Source: Halanaerobiales bacterium
Lineage (GTDB): Bacteria > Bacillota > Halanaerobiia > Halanaerobiales > Halanaerobiaceae
Reading direction: 5' to 3'
Length of the DNA: 64,000 bases
Assembly: GCA_016278485.1 (NCBI GenBank)
Contig: JADQBT010000010.1
Location: forward strand, 186,001-250,000
The notes under the pieces were generated by a model, which worked only from the letters and a program-made list of their open reading frames with translations, searched no databases and had not been told where the DNA came from. The translations under genes and the position numbers were made by a program. Shown piece by piece: positions 48,122-56,666 of this stretch. Positions within the stretch are counted from its first letter, which is position 1. Each line of letters starts with the position of its first letter.

Positions 48122-48748
48122 TTATTGATAAGCACTAATAATCTTATTTATTTTTTTGATAGTATGGACGGGATCTTTACTGGTAGTAATTGCTGAACCT
48201 ATCACTAAAATATCAACTCCATAACTCAAAATTAGAAGCAAATTGTTGGGATTTATTCCACCAGCCACTGCTACTTTAATATTAGAATCTATTAAGCTAC
48301 GATCAACTAGTTCTCTATTTGCTTTACCAGTAAGATCACTGGGCCGATGCAGACATATTTGCTGACATCCTAATTTGTACAATTGTTTTACTCTCTGAAC
48401 CTTATTTGGAACATCAATTAGATCTACCATTATTTTACCGCTATAATTACTTGTAGTTTGTTGGGCACCAATAAAAGTCTGGTCACTACAACCACCAAGT
48501 ACTGTAATTATATCTGCTCCTTTTTCAAAAAAAACTTCTGCCTCCATTTGACCTGCATCAACTATTTTACTATCAGCAAGTATTTCTTTCTCTGCATATT
48601 TCTCTTTAAATCTTGTTATTATATCGGCTCCATGTCTCATTAATAATGGGGTACCCAGTTCTATTATATCTATATAATCACCTAATGACTTTAATAAGCA
48701 GTGGGCCTTGCCAATACTTATATCATCAAGAGCTAACTGAATTTTCAT
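48122..48748 (-). CDS. hxlA: 3-hexulose-6-phosphate synthase / 3-keto-L-gulonate-6-phosphate decarboxylase family
   Basis: 208-aa orotidine-decarboxylase-fold barrel. IELGTPLLMRHG, ILADSKIVDAGQMEAE with the Mg ligands, and GADIITVLGG read more like HPS than UlaD-type decarboxylases. HPS joins ribulose 5-phosphate and formaldehyde, or runs in reverse. The nearby PHI supports HPS. GGGGAGAGG precedes the ATG. Confidence 0.83.
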   Translation of the reverse strand: MKIQLALDDISIGKAHCLLKSLGDYIDIIELGTPLLMRHGADIITRFKEKYAEKEILADSKIVDAGQMEAEVFFEKGADIITVLGGCSDQTFIGAQQTTSNYSGKIMVDLIDVPNKVQRVKQLYKLGCQQICLHRPSDLTGKANRELVDRSLIDSNIKVAVAGGINPNNLLLILSYGVDILVIGSAITTSKDPVHTIKKINKIISAYQ

Positions 48749-48770
48749 TTAACCTCTCCCCTCAAAGTTT

Positions 48771-50297
48771 TTAATTAAATTGAGCCAGTTTATCATAGAT
48801 CTCTACAAGAGCATTATAGGTTTCTTTATATAATGGATAAAATTTTTCATATTTAGAAACATTTCCTAGATCCGGTTTCTGAACATCGATTACGGGATTT
48901 AATTTTTCCGCCACTTCGATATTTTTAAATATACCAACCCCTACACCACCAACAACTGCCGCACCTAAAGATGTAGCCTCTTCTAAAATTTTCGGCATTA
49001 AAACTTCTTTATTATAAATATCAGCCATAATTTTTCTCCAGAGAAGACCTTTTGCTCCTCCCCCAATAACTCTTATTTTAGAAAAGTTAATTTTATTATC
49101 AAAAGTCTCACTGATAATCTTGAGGTTATAGGTTACCCCTTCCAGAACTGATCTAATGATATCTTTGCGATTATGCCTTATGGTTAAACCTACAAACGCA
49201 CCCTTAGCATTGGGATTCCAGTGAGGGCTTCTTTCACCTAATAAATAAGGCAAAAATATTAACTGCTTAGCAGTCGGCTCTGATCCACCTGCAGATAAAT
49301 TCATTAATTCATAAGGACTGACATCAATTTTATTGGCAGCATTTTGTTCTGATAGACAGATGTTTTCTTTGAGCCAATTATAAGATGCCCCGGCAGCTTG
49401 CATTGTACCACAGGGCATAAACATATCAGGATGAACATGTATCCAGTTGAAAGTTTTTCTTTCAGGATCAAGAATTGGTTTTTTTGTGGCTAAAGCGATC
49501 CAGGAAGATGAGCCGATATAATTATACGCATTTCCTTCTCTGACAACACCTGCTCCCACACTTGCTGCAGGACCGTCTCCACAACCAATAACTACAGGTG
49601 TCCCCTCTTTGAGACCAATTTCATCAGCAACTTTTTTTGTTACCTCACCTACTATATCAAACGATTTATGGATCTCCGGCAATTTATCATAACTCAAACC
49701 AGCCACTTCCATAATTTCAGGTGCCCATTTTTTCTTTGTAATATCTAATAAATTCATTCCAGAAGCATCAGAATAATCAGTAACAAATTTCCCGGTTAGT
49801 TGATTAACAATATAATCTTTGGCATGAACAAACTTATAGGTGTTTTTATATATATCGGGTTCATTTTCTTTAATCCAAATTATTTTTTCAACTGAATAAG
49901 TTGGACTAATTTTATGCCCTGTAATTTGATATACTTTTTCTTCACCGAGCTCTTCCTTTAACTTTTCTGCCTGTTTTATACTTCTCTGATCAGCCCAGAT
50001 AATTGATTTTCTAAGTGGTTTTCCTTTCTTATCTAGAGGTAAACAACCCATCATCTGACCACTAAAACTTATTACAGCTACTTCTTCCTTATTAATATTA
50101 CTGCCGTTGATTAATTTTTGGGTAGATTCACATACAGCATCCCACCAATCATTTGGATTCTGCTCTGCCCAGTTAACTTCAGGGTAATACGTTTTATATC
50201 CAGAGAATTTACTATTTAATAATTTTCCTGTTTCAGCATAAAGTGTTGCTTTATTCCCAGTTGTTCCAAAATCATGGGCAATAATGTATTTTGCCAC
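48771..50297 (-). CDS. FGGY carbohydrate kinase (xylulokinase-like)
   Basis: 508 aa, two actin-like domains. AHDFGTTGNKATLY at the N-terminus binds ATP phosphates; IIWADQRS, GCGDGPAASVGAG and VIGGGAKGLLWRKIMADIYN are the xylulokinase-type FGGY blocks. It probably phosphorylates a keto sugar such as xylulose or ribulose. With FucI and RbsD, ribulose is a good candidate; this is inference. GTG start with GAGGTG upstream. Confidence 0.88.
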   Translation of the reverse strand: MAKYIIAHDFGTTGNKATLYAETGKLLNSKFSGYKTYYPEVNWAEQNPNDWWDAVCESTQKLINGSNINKEEVAVISFSGQMMGCLPLDKKGKPLRKSIIWADQRSIKQAEKLKEELGEEKVYQITGHKISPTYSVEKIIWIKENEPDIYKNTYKFVHAKDYIVNQLTGKFVTDYSDASGMNLLDITKKKWAPEIMEVAGLSYDKLPEIHKSFDIVGEVTKKVADEIGLKEGTPVVIGCGDGPAASVGAGVVREGNAYNYIGSSSWIALATKKPILDPERKTFNWIHVHPDMFMPCGTMQAAGASYNWLKENICLSEQNAANKIDVSPYELMNLSAGGSEPTAKQLIFLPYLLGERSPHWNPNAKGAFVGLTIRHNRKDIIRSVLEGVTYNLKIISETFDNKINFSKIRVIGGGAKGLLWRKIMADIYNKEVLMPKILEEATSLGAAVVGGVGVGIFKNIEVAEKLNPVIDVQKPDLGNVSKYEKFYPLYKETYNALVEIYDKLAQFN

Positions 50298-50327
50298 TCT
50301 TTTTCACCTCTCAATCACTTAACAAAT

Positions 50328-51245
50328 TTAAATTATACTCTTTCCATATTCTTCTTTTGTATAGAACGATTTTTGTGTTCCCACGTTTAAGGTAGATAAA
50401 GCTGCATAACGATTTGCTGCTTTCATAGCTTCCTTAATATCATTTTTTTCAGCATAAAAAGTTGCAAAGCTACCGATAAAAGCATCTCCTGCTCCAGTAG
50501 TATCTTTTGGTTTAACTTTAAATGCTGGGATTAACTCTACTTCATTTTTAGTAACCAGAAAAGAACCTTTAGCTCCCATCGTTACAATTATAGTAGCTAA
50601 TTCTTTGCTTAATAATGACTTTGCAGCTTCTTCTATTTCTTCAATTGTATTTACAGCCATACCAGTAATCGTTTGTAATTCAGTCTCATTGGGAATAAAT
50701 ACACTTGTCTTCTTTACATAGTTAAAATCTAATTCAGCTGCTGGAGCCGGGTTAAGTATTACTGGAACATTATTTTGATATCCAAACTCTATAGCATGAT
50801 AGACGGTTTCTAACGGCACTTCTAATTGCAATAAAATAAAATCACTATCTTTAATTTTACTGGCAGCTTTATCTATATCCTCTGGTTTTAAATGACCGTT
50901 AGCACCTTTCACAATTAATATTCTGTTTTTTCCTTCCCTATCAACAAAGATTGGAGCTACACCACTAGTTGTGTCAGCTACTGTTTCTACAAAAGTAGTA
51001 TCAATACCATAACTTGCAAAATTTTTCATAACCTCTCTTCCAAAAATGCCGTCACCAACTTTTGTTAACATAATTACATTAGCTCCCATTTTGTTTGCTG
51101 CTATAGCCTGATTTGCACCTTTCCCACCAAATCCAAGATCAAAATTTGGCGCCTCAATAGTCTCTCCCTCGCAGGGCATCCGTTCGATATTTGTAATAAG
51201 ATCCATCATATTACTACCAATAACTGTAATTTTTGGTTTTCTCAA
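50328..51245 (-). CDS. rbsK: Ribokinase (PfkB family), second copy
   Basis: 305 aa, the usual ribokinase length. N-terminal NMMDLITNIERMPCEGETIE and GGKGANQAIAAN; C-terminal DTTGAGDAFIGSF. The TTG start at 51245 has GGGGTG 6 nt upstream. The frame upstream to 51293 overlaps rbsC and adds a family-foreign N-terminus, so it is rejected. Confidence 0.92.
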   Translation of the reverse strand: MRKPKITVIGSNMMDLITNIERMPCEGETIEAPNFDLGFGGKGANQAIAANKMGANVIMLTKVGDGIFGREVMKNFASYGIDTTFVETVADTTSGVAPIFVDREGKNRILIVKGANGHLKPEDIDKAASKIKDSDFILLQLEVPLETVYHAIEFGYQNNVPVILNPAPAAELDFNYVKKTSVFIPNETELQTITGMAVNTIEEIEEAAKSLLSKELATIIVTMGAKGSFLVTKNEVELIPAFKVKPKDTTGAGDAFIGSFATFYAEKNDIKEAMKAANRYAALSTLNVGTQKSFYTKEEYGKSII

Positions 51246-51258
51246 TTGTAACACCCCA

Positions 51259-52221
51259 TTATTTTTTGCGTATTTGATCAAATAGAACGGCAACTACTAT
51301 TAATATGCCTGTAGCTATCCTTAACCAGAATGGGTCAACACCTAAAAGATTGCCCCCATTTCTAAGGGTTGCCATAATAAATGCACCTATAACAGTACCA
51401 ATAATAGTACCTTCTGCACCACTTAGACTGGCACCACCAATAACAACTGCTGCAATTGCATCTAACTCATAACTTAATCCAGAAGTTGGAATACCAGAAG
51501 ATAGGCGGGATGTAAGCATAATTCCTGCTACACCAGATAAGAAAGCATTTAACATATAGATTGCATAATAATTTAATCTCATATTGATTCCAGATAACCT
51601 TGCAACTTCATCACTACTACCAATTGTATAAATACTTCTACCAAAACGTGTTCTAGTCAAAATAAAGTGTGAGATAATCGCAACAACGATTAAGACAACA
51701 AATAAAACTGGTAAGCCAACTAATTCAAGTTGTGCAAATTGAATAAATGATGCCGGTAAACCAGTAATAATCTGACCTCCACTAAGCATCAAAGCTATCC
51801 CCCGGGCCACACTCATCATACCAAGAGTTGCAATAAAAGGGGGCACATTCCCTTCATATATAAATATCCCTGATACCAACCCCATACTTGCCGTAATTAA
51901 CAATGTTAAAAGAACAGCAAGAAAAATCGGAACCCCATTAACCATAAGCAGACTGACAATTACCCCACTTACCCCAACAATCGAACCTACAGATAAGTCA
52001 ATTCCAGCTGATATAATAACAAAAGTCATACCTGCAGCCACTACAGCTATAACTGCTGTTTGTCTTACTAAATTGAAAATATTATTATATGTCAAAAAAT
52101 ATGGACTCAAGAAAGTTAAAGCTCCCCACATCACAAATAAAACTATAAATAAAGTTGCTTTTGAGAAATTCTTTTTTATAATGTTTTTGATATTAAATTT
52201 TTCTGCAACTGTGTTATTCAC
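51259..52221 (-). CDS. rbsC: Ribose-type ABC transporter permease
   Basis: 320 aa, BPD_transp_2 family permease with eight to ten membrane segments. Family markers: ISAGIDLSVGSIVG, GNVPPFIATLGMMSVARGIALM and AVVIGGASLSGAEGTIIGT. It works with RbsA and RbsB. The start is GTG with AAAGGAGGG upstream. Confidence 0.92.
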   Translation of the reverse strand: MNNTVAEKFNIKNIIKKNFSKATLFIVLFVMWGALTFLSPYFLTYNNIFNLVRQTAVIAVVAAGMTFVIISAGIDLSVGSIVGVSGVIVSLLMVNGVPIFLAVLLTLLITASMGLVSGIFIYEGNVPPFIATLGMMSVARGIALMLSGGQIITGLPASFIQFAQLELVGLPVLFVVLIVVAIISHFILTRTRFGRSIYTIGSSDEVARLSGINMRLNYYAIYMLNAFLSGVAGIMLTSRLSSGIPTSGLSYELDAIAAVVIGGASLSGAEGTIIGTVIGAFIMATLRNGGNLLGVDPFWLRIATGILIVVAVLFDQIRKK

Positions 52222-52258
52222 TTTTAAAACACCCTCCTTTTACTATTAACTATACTAT

Positions 52259-53755
52259 TTAAACAGTCGCTAATTGTAATAATTTTTCTTGTGTTGCTTC
52301 ATTTCGGTCAAGAATTCCTGTAATTTTACCTTCAGAAATAACTGCTATACGATCACATACACCTAATAACTCTGGCAGATAAGATGAAATAAAAATTATT
52401 CCTTTTTTTTCTGCTAATAAACTGGCCATTAATCTATAAATTTCTTTTTTTGCTCCTATATCAATACCAACAGTTGATTCATCAAACAACAAAATATTTG
52501 CATGGATATTTAGCCATTTAGCTATTACTACCTTTTGCTGATTTCCTCCACTTAAATATTTCACCTGTTGATAACGAGAAGGTGTCTTAATATCTAGATC
52601 CTTAATATTTTGTTCAGTAAGTTTTGCTTCTGCCCTATTATTAAGAATGCCATATTTACTGCTATACTTCGAACTTACTAAAGTGCAATTATCCTGCACA
52701 GAAAGAGGTAGTGCCAACCCCTGGGTTTGACGGTCCTCAGGAATAAGTCCAACTCCTTTATTAATAGCATTTATTGGTGCTCTTAAATTAATAGTCTTAT
52801 TTTTTATCTCTATTTTTCCAGAATCGATTCGGTCTGCTCCAAAAATAGTACGGACTAATTCAGTTCTCCCTGCTCCTACTAAACCAAAAAAACCTAAAAT
52901 TTCTCCCTCTCGCAGTGTAAATGAAGCATTTTTGACCCGATTACCACTATTAAGATTTTCAACCTTTAGCAGAACCTCACCTTTTTCAAATTCTTCTTTA
53001 TAATATAATTGACCCAATTCTCTCCCAACCATCATGTTAATAATTTCATCTTCGGTCACATTTTTTACATTTTTGGTATCAATATAGCTTCCATCTCTAA
53101 GTACTGTAACTCGATCACAAACTTCAAATACTTCATCGAGTCTATGGTTTACATAAATAATTGAAACATTTTTTTCTTTTAAATCTAACATAGTCTTGTG
53201 CAGCTCTTTTGTTTCTTCTTCAGCCAATAATGCAGTCGGCTCATCAAAAATTATTATTTTAGCATTTCTTGATAATGCTCTAGCAATTGCAACCATTTCC
53301 TGCTGAACTATTGTTAAATCGTCTACTCTAGCTCTGGGATCAATATTATTCAGATTTAAATTTTTTAAAATCTTTCTAGTCTCTTTAAACATTCTTTTCC
53401 AATCAACCATACCATGCTTAGTCGGTTGCTGACCCAAAAAGATATTTTCTCCAACAGTAAGTTCTTTAGCAAGCATCATATGTTGGTAAACAGCAGATAA
53501 ACCATGGTTTTCAGCAACAATTGGATTTGTAATGTTGACCTTTTTACCATTTAAAAAAATATCTCCGCTTCCTTGATCTTTCTGGAGAACCCCCATCAGT
53601 ATTTTAAGTAGAGTTGATTTACCTGCACCATTTTCTCCTACAAGCCCATGTATCTCTCCTCTTTTGATTTTTAAATTTACACTGCTTAAAGCTTGCACAC
53701 CAGGAAATGTTTTATTTATATTTTCCATTTTTACTACAAAATCCGATTTATCCAA
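52259..53755 (-). CDS. rbsA: Ribose-type ABC transporter ATPase (two-domain)
   Basis: 498 aa with two fused ABC domains. The first has Walker A GENGAGKSTLL and Walker B IIFDEPTA; the second has the degenerate GLVGAGRTELV, the signature LSGGNQQKV and LLFDEST. The TTG at 53755 lies 7 nt after AAAGGAGG; an upstream in-frame TTG at 53773 would put that site inside the gene. Confidence 0.93.
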   Translation of the reverse strand: MDKSDFVVKMENINKTFPGVQALSSVNLKIKRGEIHGLVGENGAGKSTLLKILMGVLQKDQGSGDIFLNGKKVNITNPIVAENHGLSAVYQHMMLAKELTVGENIFLGQQPTKHGMVDWKRMFKETRKILKNLNLNNIDPRARVDDLTIVQQEMVAIARALSRNAKIIIFDEPTALLAEEETKELHKTMLDLKEKNVSIIYVNHRLDEVFEVCDRVTVLRDGSYIDTKNVKNVTEDEIINMMVGRELGQLYYKEEFEKGEVLLKVENLNSGNRVKNASFTLREGEILGFFGLVGAGRTELVRTIFGADRIDSGKIEIKNKTINLRAPINAINKGVGLIPEDRQTQGLALPLSVQDNCTLVSSKYSSKYGILNNRAEAKLTEQNIKDLDIKTPSRYQQVKYLSGGNQQKVVIAKWLNIHANILLFDESTVGIDIGAKKEIYRLMASLLAEKKGIIFISSYLPELLGVCDRIAVISEGKITGILDRNEATQEKLLQLATV

Positions 53756-53787
53756 TTCTATTCCTCCTTTCAAAAATATCTGTATTT

Positions 53788-54450
53788 TTATATTTCATTA
53801 ACTATTTTCACTCCTGAACTTGAACCAATTCTGGTTGCACCTGCTTCTCTCATTTTTAAGTAATCTTCTAAAGTTCTTATTCCTCCTGATGCCTTGACAC
53901 AGAGTCTATCTCCAACTGTTTGTTTCATTAATTTCACATCTTCAATTCTGGCTCCAGCAGGCCCAAACCCAGTTGATGTCTTAATATAATCTACTCCATC
54001 GATATCCATACAGATCTCTGCTAGCTTTACAATTTCATCGTTATTTAAATAACAGGTTTCAAAGATTACCTTACAGATCATCTTGTTAGTTTGTTCTGCT
54101 ACTGCAGCAATATCTTTTTTTACATAGTCCCACCTGCCATCTTTAACAGCACTAACATTGACCATCATGTCAACCTCAGTTGCACCTTTATTAATAGCAT
54201 CTTTTGTTTCTTCTACTTTAATTTTAGTAGTTGTATAACCTAGAGGAAATCCAATAGCAACATCAACTTTTATATCTGTATTTTTTAGCTCCTGAGAAGC
54301 TAATTCTACAAAATAGGGTGCAATGGCAACTGAAGCAAAGTTATATTCTTTAGCCTCTGCACACAACTTACGAATATCAGCTAGTCTGCCGTCTGAATTT
54401 AAAAAAGTATGGTCAATTGATTTTGCAATCTCTTCTTTGTTGTAACGCAT
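53788..54450 (-). CDS. deoC: Deoxyribose-phosphate aldolase
   Basis: 220 aa. Cleaves 2-deoxyribose 5-phosphate to acetaldehyde and glyceraldehyde 3-phosphate. The Schiff-base lysine is in DYIKTSTGFGPAGA, and VDVAIGFPLG is conserved. Its place right after the binding protein suggests that the importer also serves deoxyribose, or that the aldolase acts on another sugar phosphate here. Confidence 0.94.
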   Translation of the reverse strand: MRYNKEEIAKSIDHTFLNSDGRLADIRKLCAEAKEYNFASVAIAPYFVELASQELKNTDIKVDVAIGFPLGYTTTKIKVEETKDAINKGATEVDMMVNVSAVKDGRWDYVKKDIAAVAEQTNKMICKVIFETCYLNNDEIVKLAEICMDIDGVDYIKTSTGFGPAGARIEDVKLMKQTVGDRLCVKASGGIRTLEDYLKMREAGATRIGSSSGVKIVNEI

Positions 54451-54478
54451 AATTTTCCTCCCTATCCTTTTATAAATT

Positions 54479-54512
54479 ACCGCCCCTCAAATTCTATATA
54501 TTGAAGGGCGGT
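54479..54512 (-). other. Intercistronic stem-loop between rbsB and deoC
   Basis: ACCGCCC (54479-54485) pairs with GGGCGGT (54506-54512), extended by TCAA/TTGA. On the minus strand no U-run follows, so it is more likely an mRNA-stabilising or processing hairpin, or a partial attenuator that raises rbsB over downstream genes. Confidence 0.65.
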
Positions 54513-54538
54513 CATTAATAATATTTTATTTATTTTTT

Positions 54539-55546
54539 CTATTCAGCAAGAATAGCCTCTGCTCTTTTTTCTGGGAAGAGAAGTTGCTGAATCTCATCAG
54601 AATTCATATTTTCACGAGTAACAGCAGTAACACCAGTATCTACATAAGCTGGGAGTTCTTTCCCCTCAAGTGCATCAACTGCAGACATGACACCTTTATA
54701 ACCCATACCAAATGGATCTTGGACTATCAGGGCGTCAATACTTCCTTCCTCTAGTGATCTTACTTCTTCTTCATCTGCATCAAAAGCTACTACAGGTAAT
54801 GTTTCACTTAGATCCCTTTCGGAAATAGCTCTTGCTACACCATCACCAGTATGATTATTGTCTGCAAAAAATCCAACTAAGCCATCAGGATTACTTGTAA
54901 TAATATCCTGAGCAGCTGCCAATGCTTCTGGAATGCGATTATTAACATATCTAGTTTCTAGAATCTCTAAACCAGGTGCATATTCTCCTATACCCTGCTT
55001 AAATCCTTCATCTCTATCTGTAAGAACCTGAACACCAGCCATTGCGCTAATTAATCCTACTTTTCCTGATTCCAGAGTCTCTCCATTAGCTTCAATAAAC
55101 TCAACTAATTTTTTTGCAGCTAACTTTCCTCCTACTACGTTATCTGTTGCTAAATGTGAATGAACTTTGTCTGTATTAACTTTATTATCTATTGTAATAA
55201 TTTTTATTCCCATATCATATGCTCTATTAATTGCAGGAACAGTAGCATCAGAACTTGTTGATGCAATTACAATTGCATCAGGCCTTCTGGTAATAACATT
55301 TTCCAAAATAGAAACCTGTTCAGCAATATCTGCTTCAGAGGTTGGACCATATTTTTTAATAGTTAAGTTATCAAACTTCTTATCAGCAGTTTCTGCACCA
55401 GTAAATACTTTCTGCCAAAAACCAGAGTCAGTTGCCTTAACAATTACCGCGATATCATAATTTTGTGCAAGTGCAACTGTACTAAGACAAACAGATAAAA
55501 TTAAAACTAGACTAAGCACATAGAACATTTTCGTCTTAATCATCAT
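54539..55546 (-). CDS. rbsB: Ribose-type ABC solute-binding protein
   Basis: 335 aa, periplasmic-binding-protein type I (Peripla_BP_4). The Sec signal peptide ends near VALA-QNY and lacks a lipobox cysteine. ADIAEQVSILENVITRRPDAI and AAMAGVQVLTDRDEGFKQGI-like segments match ribose and galactose binding proteins. First transport gene after the GntR regulator. Confidence 0.9.
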   Translation of the reverse strand: MMIKTKMFYVLSLVLILSVCLSTVALAQNYDIAVIVKATDSGFWQKVFTGAETADKKFDNLTIKKYGPTSEADIAEQVSILENVITRRPDAIVIASTSSDATVPAINRAYDMGIKIITIDNKVNTDKVHSHLATDNVVGGKLAAKKLVEFIEANGETLESGKVGLISAMAGVQVLTDRDEGFKQGIGEYAPGLEILETRYVNNRIPEALAAAQDIITSNPDGLVGFFADNNHTGDGVARAISERDLSETLPVVAFDADEEEVRSLEEGSIDALIVQDPFGMGYKGVMSAVDALEGKELPAYVDTGVTAVTRENMNSDEIQQLLFPEKRAEAILAE

Positions 55547-55629
55547 AAATTTTTCCTCCTTTTATAGAACCTATTATACGCCAACAAAAACAACTAGCCT
55601 GTTTATCCCCCCTTTTACTAACTAATTTC

Positions 55630-55658
55630 ACAGTACTCTAAAAATTAAAGAATACTGT
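55630..55658. promoter_or_regulatory. Inverted repeat upstream of rbsB
   Basis: ACAGTACTCT and AGAATACTGT arms (one mismatch) separated by about 9 AT-rich bases, in the 210-bp gap between the GntR gene and rbsB. A TATAAT box follows near 55572-55577 on the minus strand with a poor -35. It could be a regulator site or a hairpin ending the gntR transcript; no U-run is present. Confidence 0.4.
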
Positions 55659-55756
55659 AAAAGTAAATTTAATTAAAAACCCAAATATTTATAATAGAAG
55701 ATATTTTCAAAAAATTTAAAAGAAACTTTGTCTATTATCCTAGTAAATTATTAGTT

Positions 55757-56515
55757 TTATCTTTCTATTTCAACGAATATTTTACCATAGTTACCCCTGA
55801 ACCTGGACTCAAAAAAGTCAAAAGGCTCTTTTTCTTTTGATAATGAAATAGTCTCAATTATCTGGATAGGACTATTCTTTTTTTGTTCCAATAACTTACT
55901 GTCATACTCATCAGCTAAACCTGGATAAAACATTACTTTAGATTTACCAAGTTCAATATTGTATCTACCTGAAATAGTTTTATAAAGAGACTTGTCTTCT
56001 AAATCTATATTCTCAAGACCTGGAAATAATTTCTCTGGCAAATAATTAGTTATAATTACAATTGGATCCTGGTTAATAATTCTCAATCTCCTTATTTTAA
56101 TTACTCTTTCCTCTCTGGATATATTTAAATTTTCACTAATTATCTTATTTGGTTCGATAATATCTACATTTAAAATTTTTGTTTTTGGAGTAAACCCTTT
56201 TTTAATGAGCCAGTCATAATATGTCACGATATCTTGAATTGAACCATAATTAAATTTTGGAGACTGCACAAAAGTTCCTTTTCCCTTAACCTTTTTTAGT
56301 ACACCCTCATTGACTAATTCTCTTATTGCCTGGCGGATTGTAGTTCGACTTACATCAAAATATTCGCAGAGCTCTCTTTCTGAAAGTATTGGCTCACCCT
56401 GATCAAATAAATTATCATCTATTGCTTCTTTGAGACTAAGTTTAATTTGGTAATACAATGGAACAGGACTTTCTTTATCTATACTAAAGCTAATATCATT
56501 ATATGTCATATGCAT
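55757..56515 (-). CDS. GntR family regulator (HutC/UTRA type)
   Basis: 252 aa. N-terminal winged helix with PLYYQIKLSLKEAI, LSERELCEYFDVSRTTIRQA and KGKGTFV; C-terminal UTRA effector domain from about 95 on. These usually repress and are released by a sugar phosphate. It heads the ribose-type operon on the same strand. GGAGG lies 6 nt before the ATG; a second ATG follows two codons later. Confidence 0.92.
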   Translation of the reverse strand: MHMTYNDISFSIDKESPVPLYYQIKLSLKEAIDDNLFDQGEPILSERELCEYFDVSRTTIRQAIRELVNEGVLKKVKGKGTFVQSPKFNYGSIQDIVTYYDWLIKKGFTPKTKILNVDIIEPNKIISENLNISREERVIKIRRLRIINQDPIVIITNYLPEKLFPGLENIDLEDKSLYKTISGRYNIELGKSKVMFYPGLADEYDSKLLEQKKNSPIQIIETISLSKEKEPFDFFESRFRGNYGKIFVEIER

Positions 56516-56532
56516 GGCAGCCTCCGATTATA

Positions 56533-56554
56533 TGTAATCATGTAATGATGTAAT
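56533..56554. promoter_or_regulatory. Tandem TGTAAT repeats before the GntR gene
   Basis: Three copies of TGTAAT start at 56533, 56541 and 56549, exactly 8 bp apart, and end in the palindrome GTAATTAC. On the minus strand they lie just upstream of a TATAAT (56527-56532) and 18 bp from the start codon. They fit an autoregulatory operator. Because TATAAT is so close to the ribosome site, the real promoter may lie further upstream. Confidence 0.45.
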
Positions 56555-56666
56555 TACCAGTTAATTTTATACTTCGTTATTGAACAAAAAAATCCTTTTA
56601 TTTTTTTAAAAATTTTCAAAAAATTATAATTTTTAATTAATCGGTAGTTTATTAATAATATTTATC

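Noticed and set aside
33939-51245. The two ribokinase genes as a duplication or repeat
   Set aside because: They share only family motifs and differ throughout, so they are separate paralogues rather than a recent repeat.
56580-56660. AT-only palindromes after the long-type ARH gene
   Set aside because: No G-C pairs in the stem; too weak to call a terminator.
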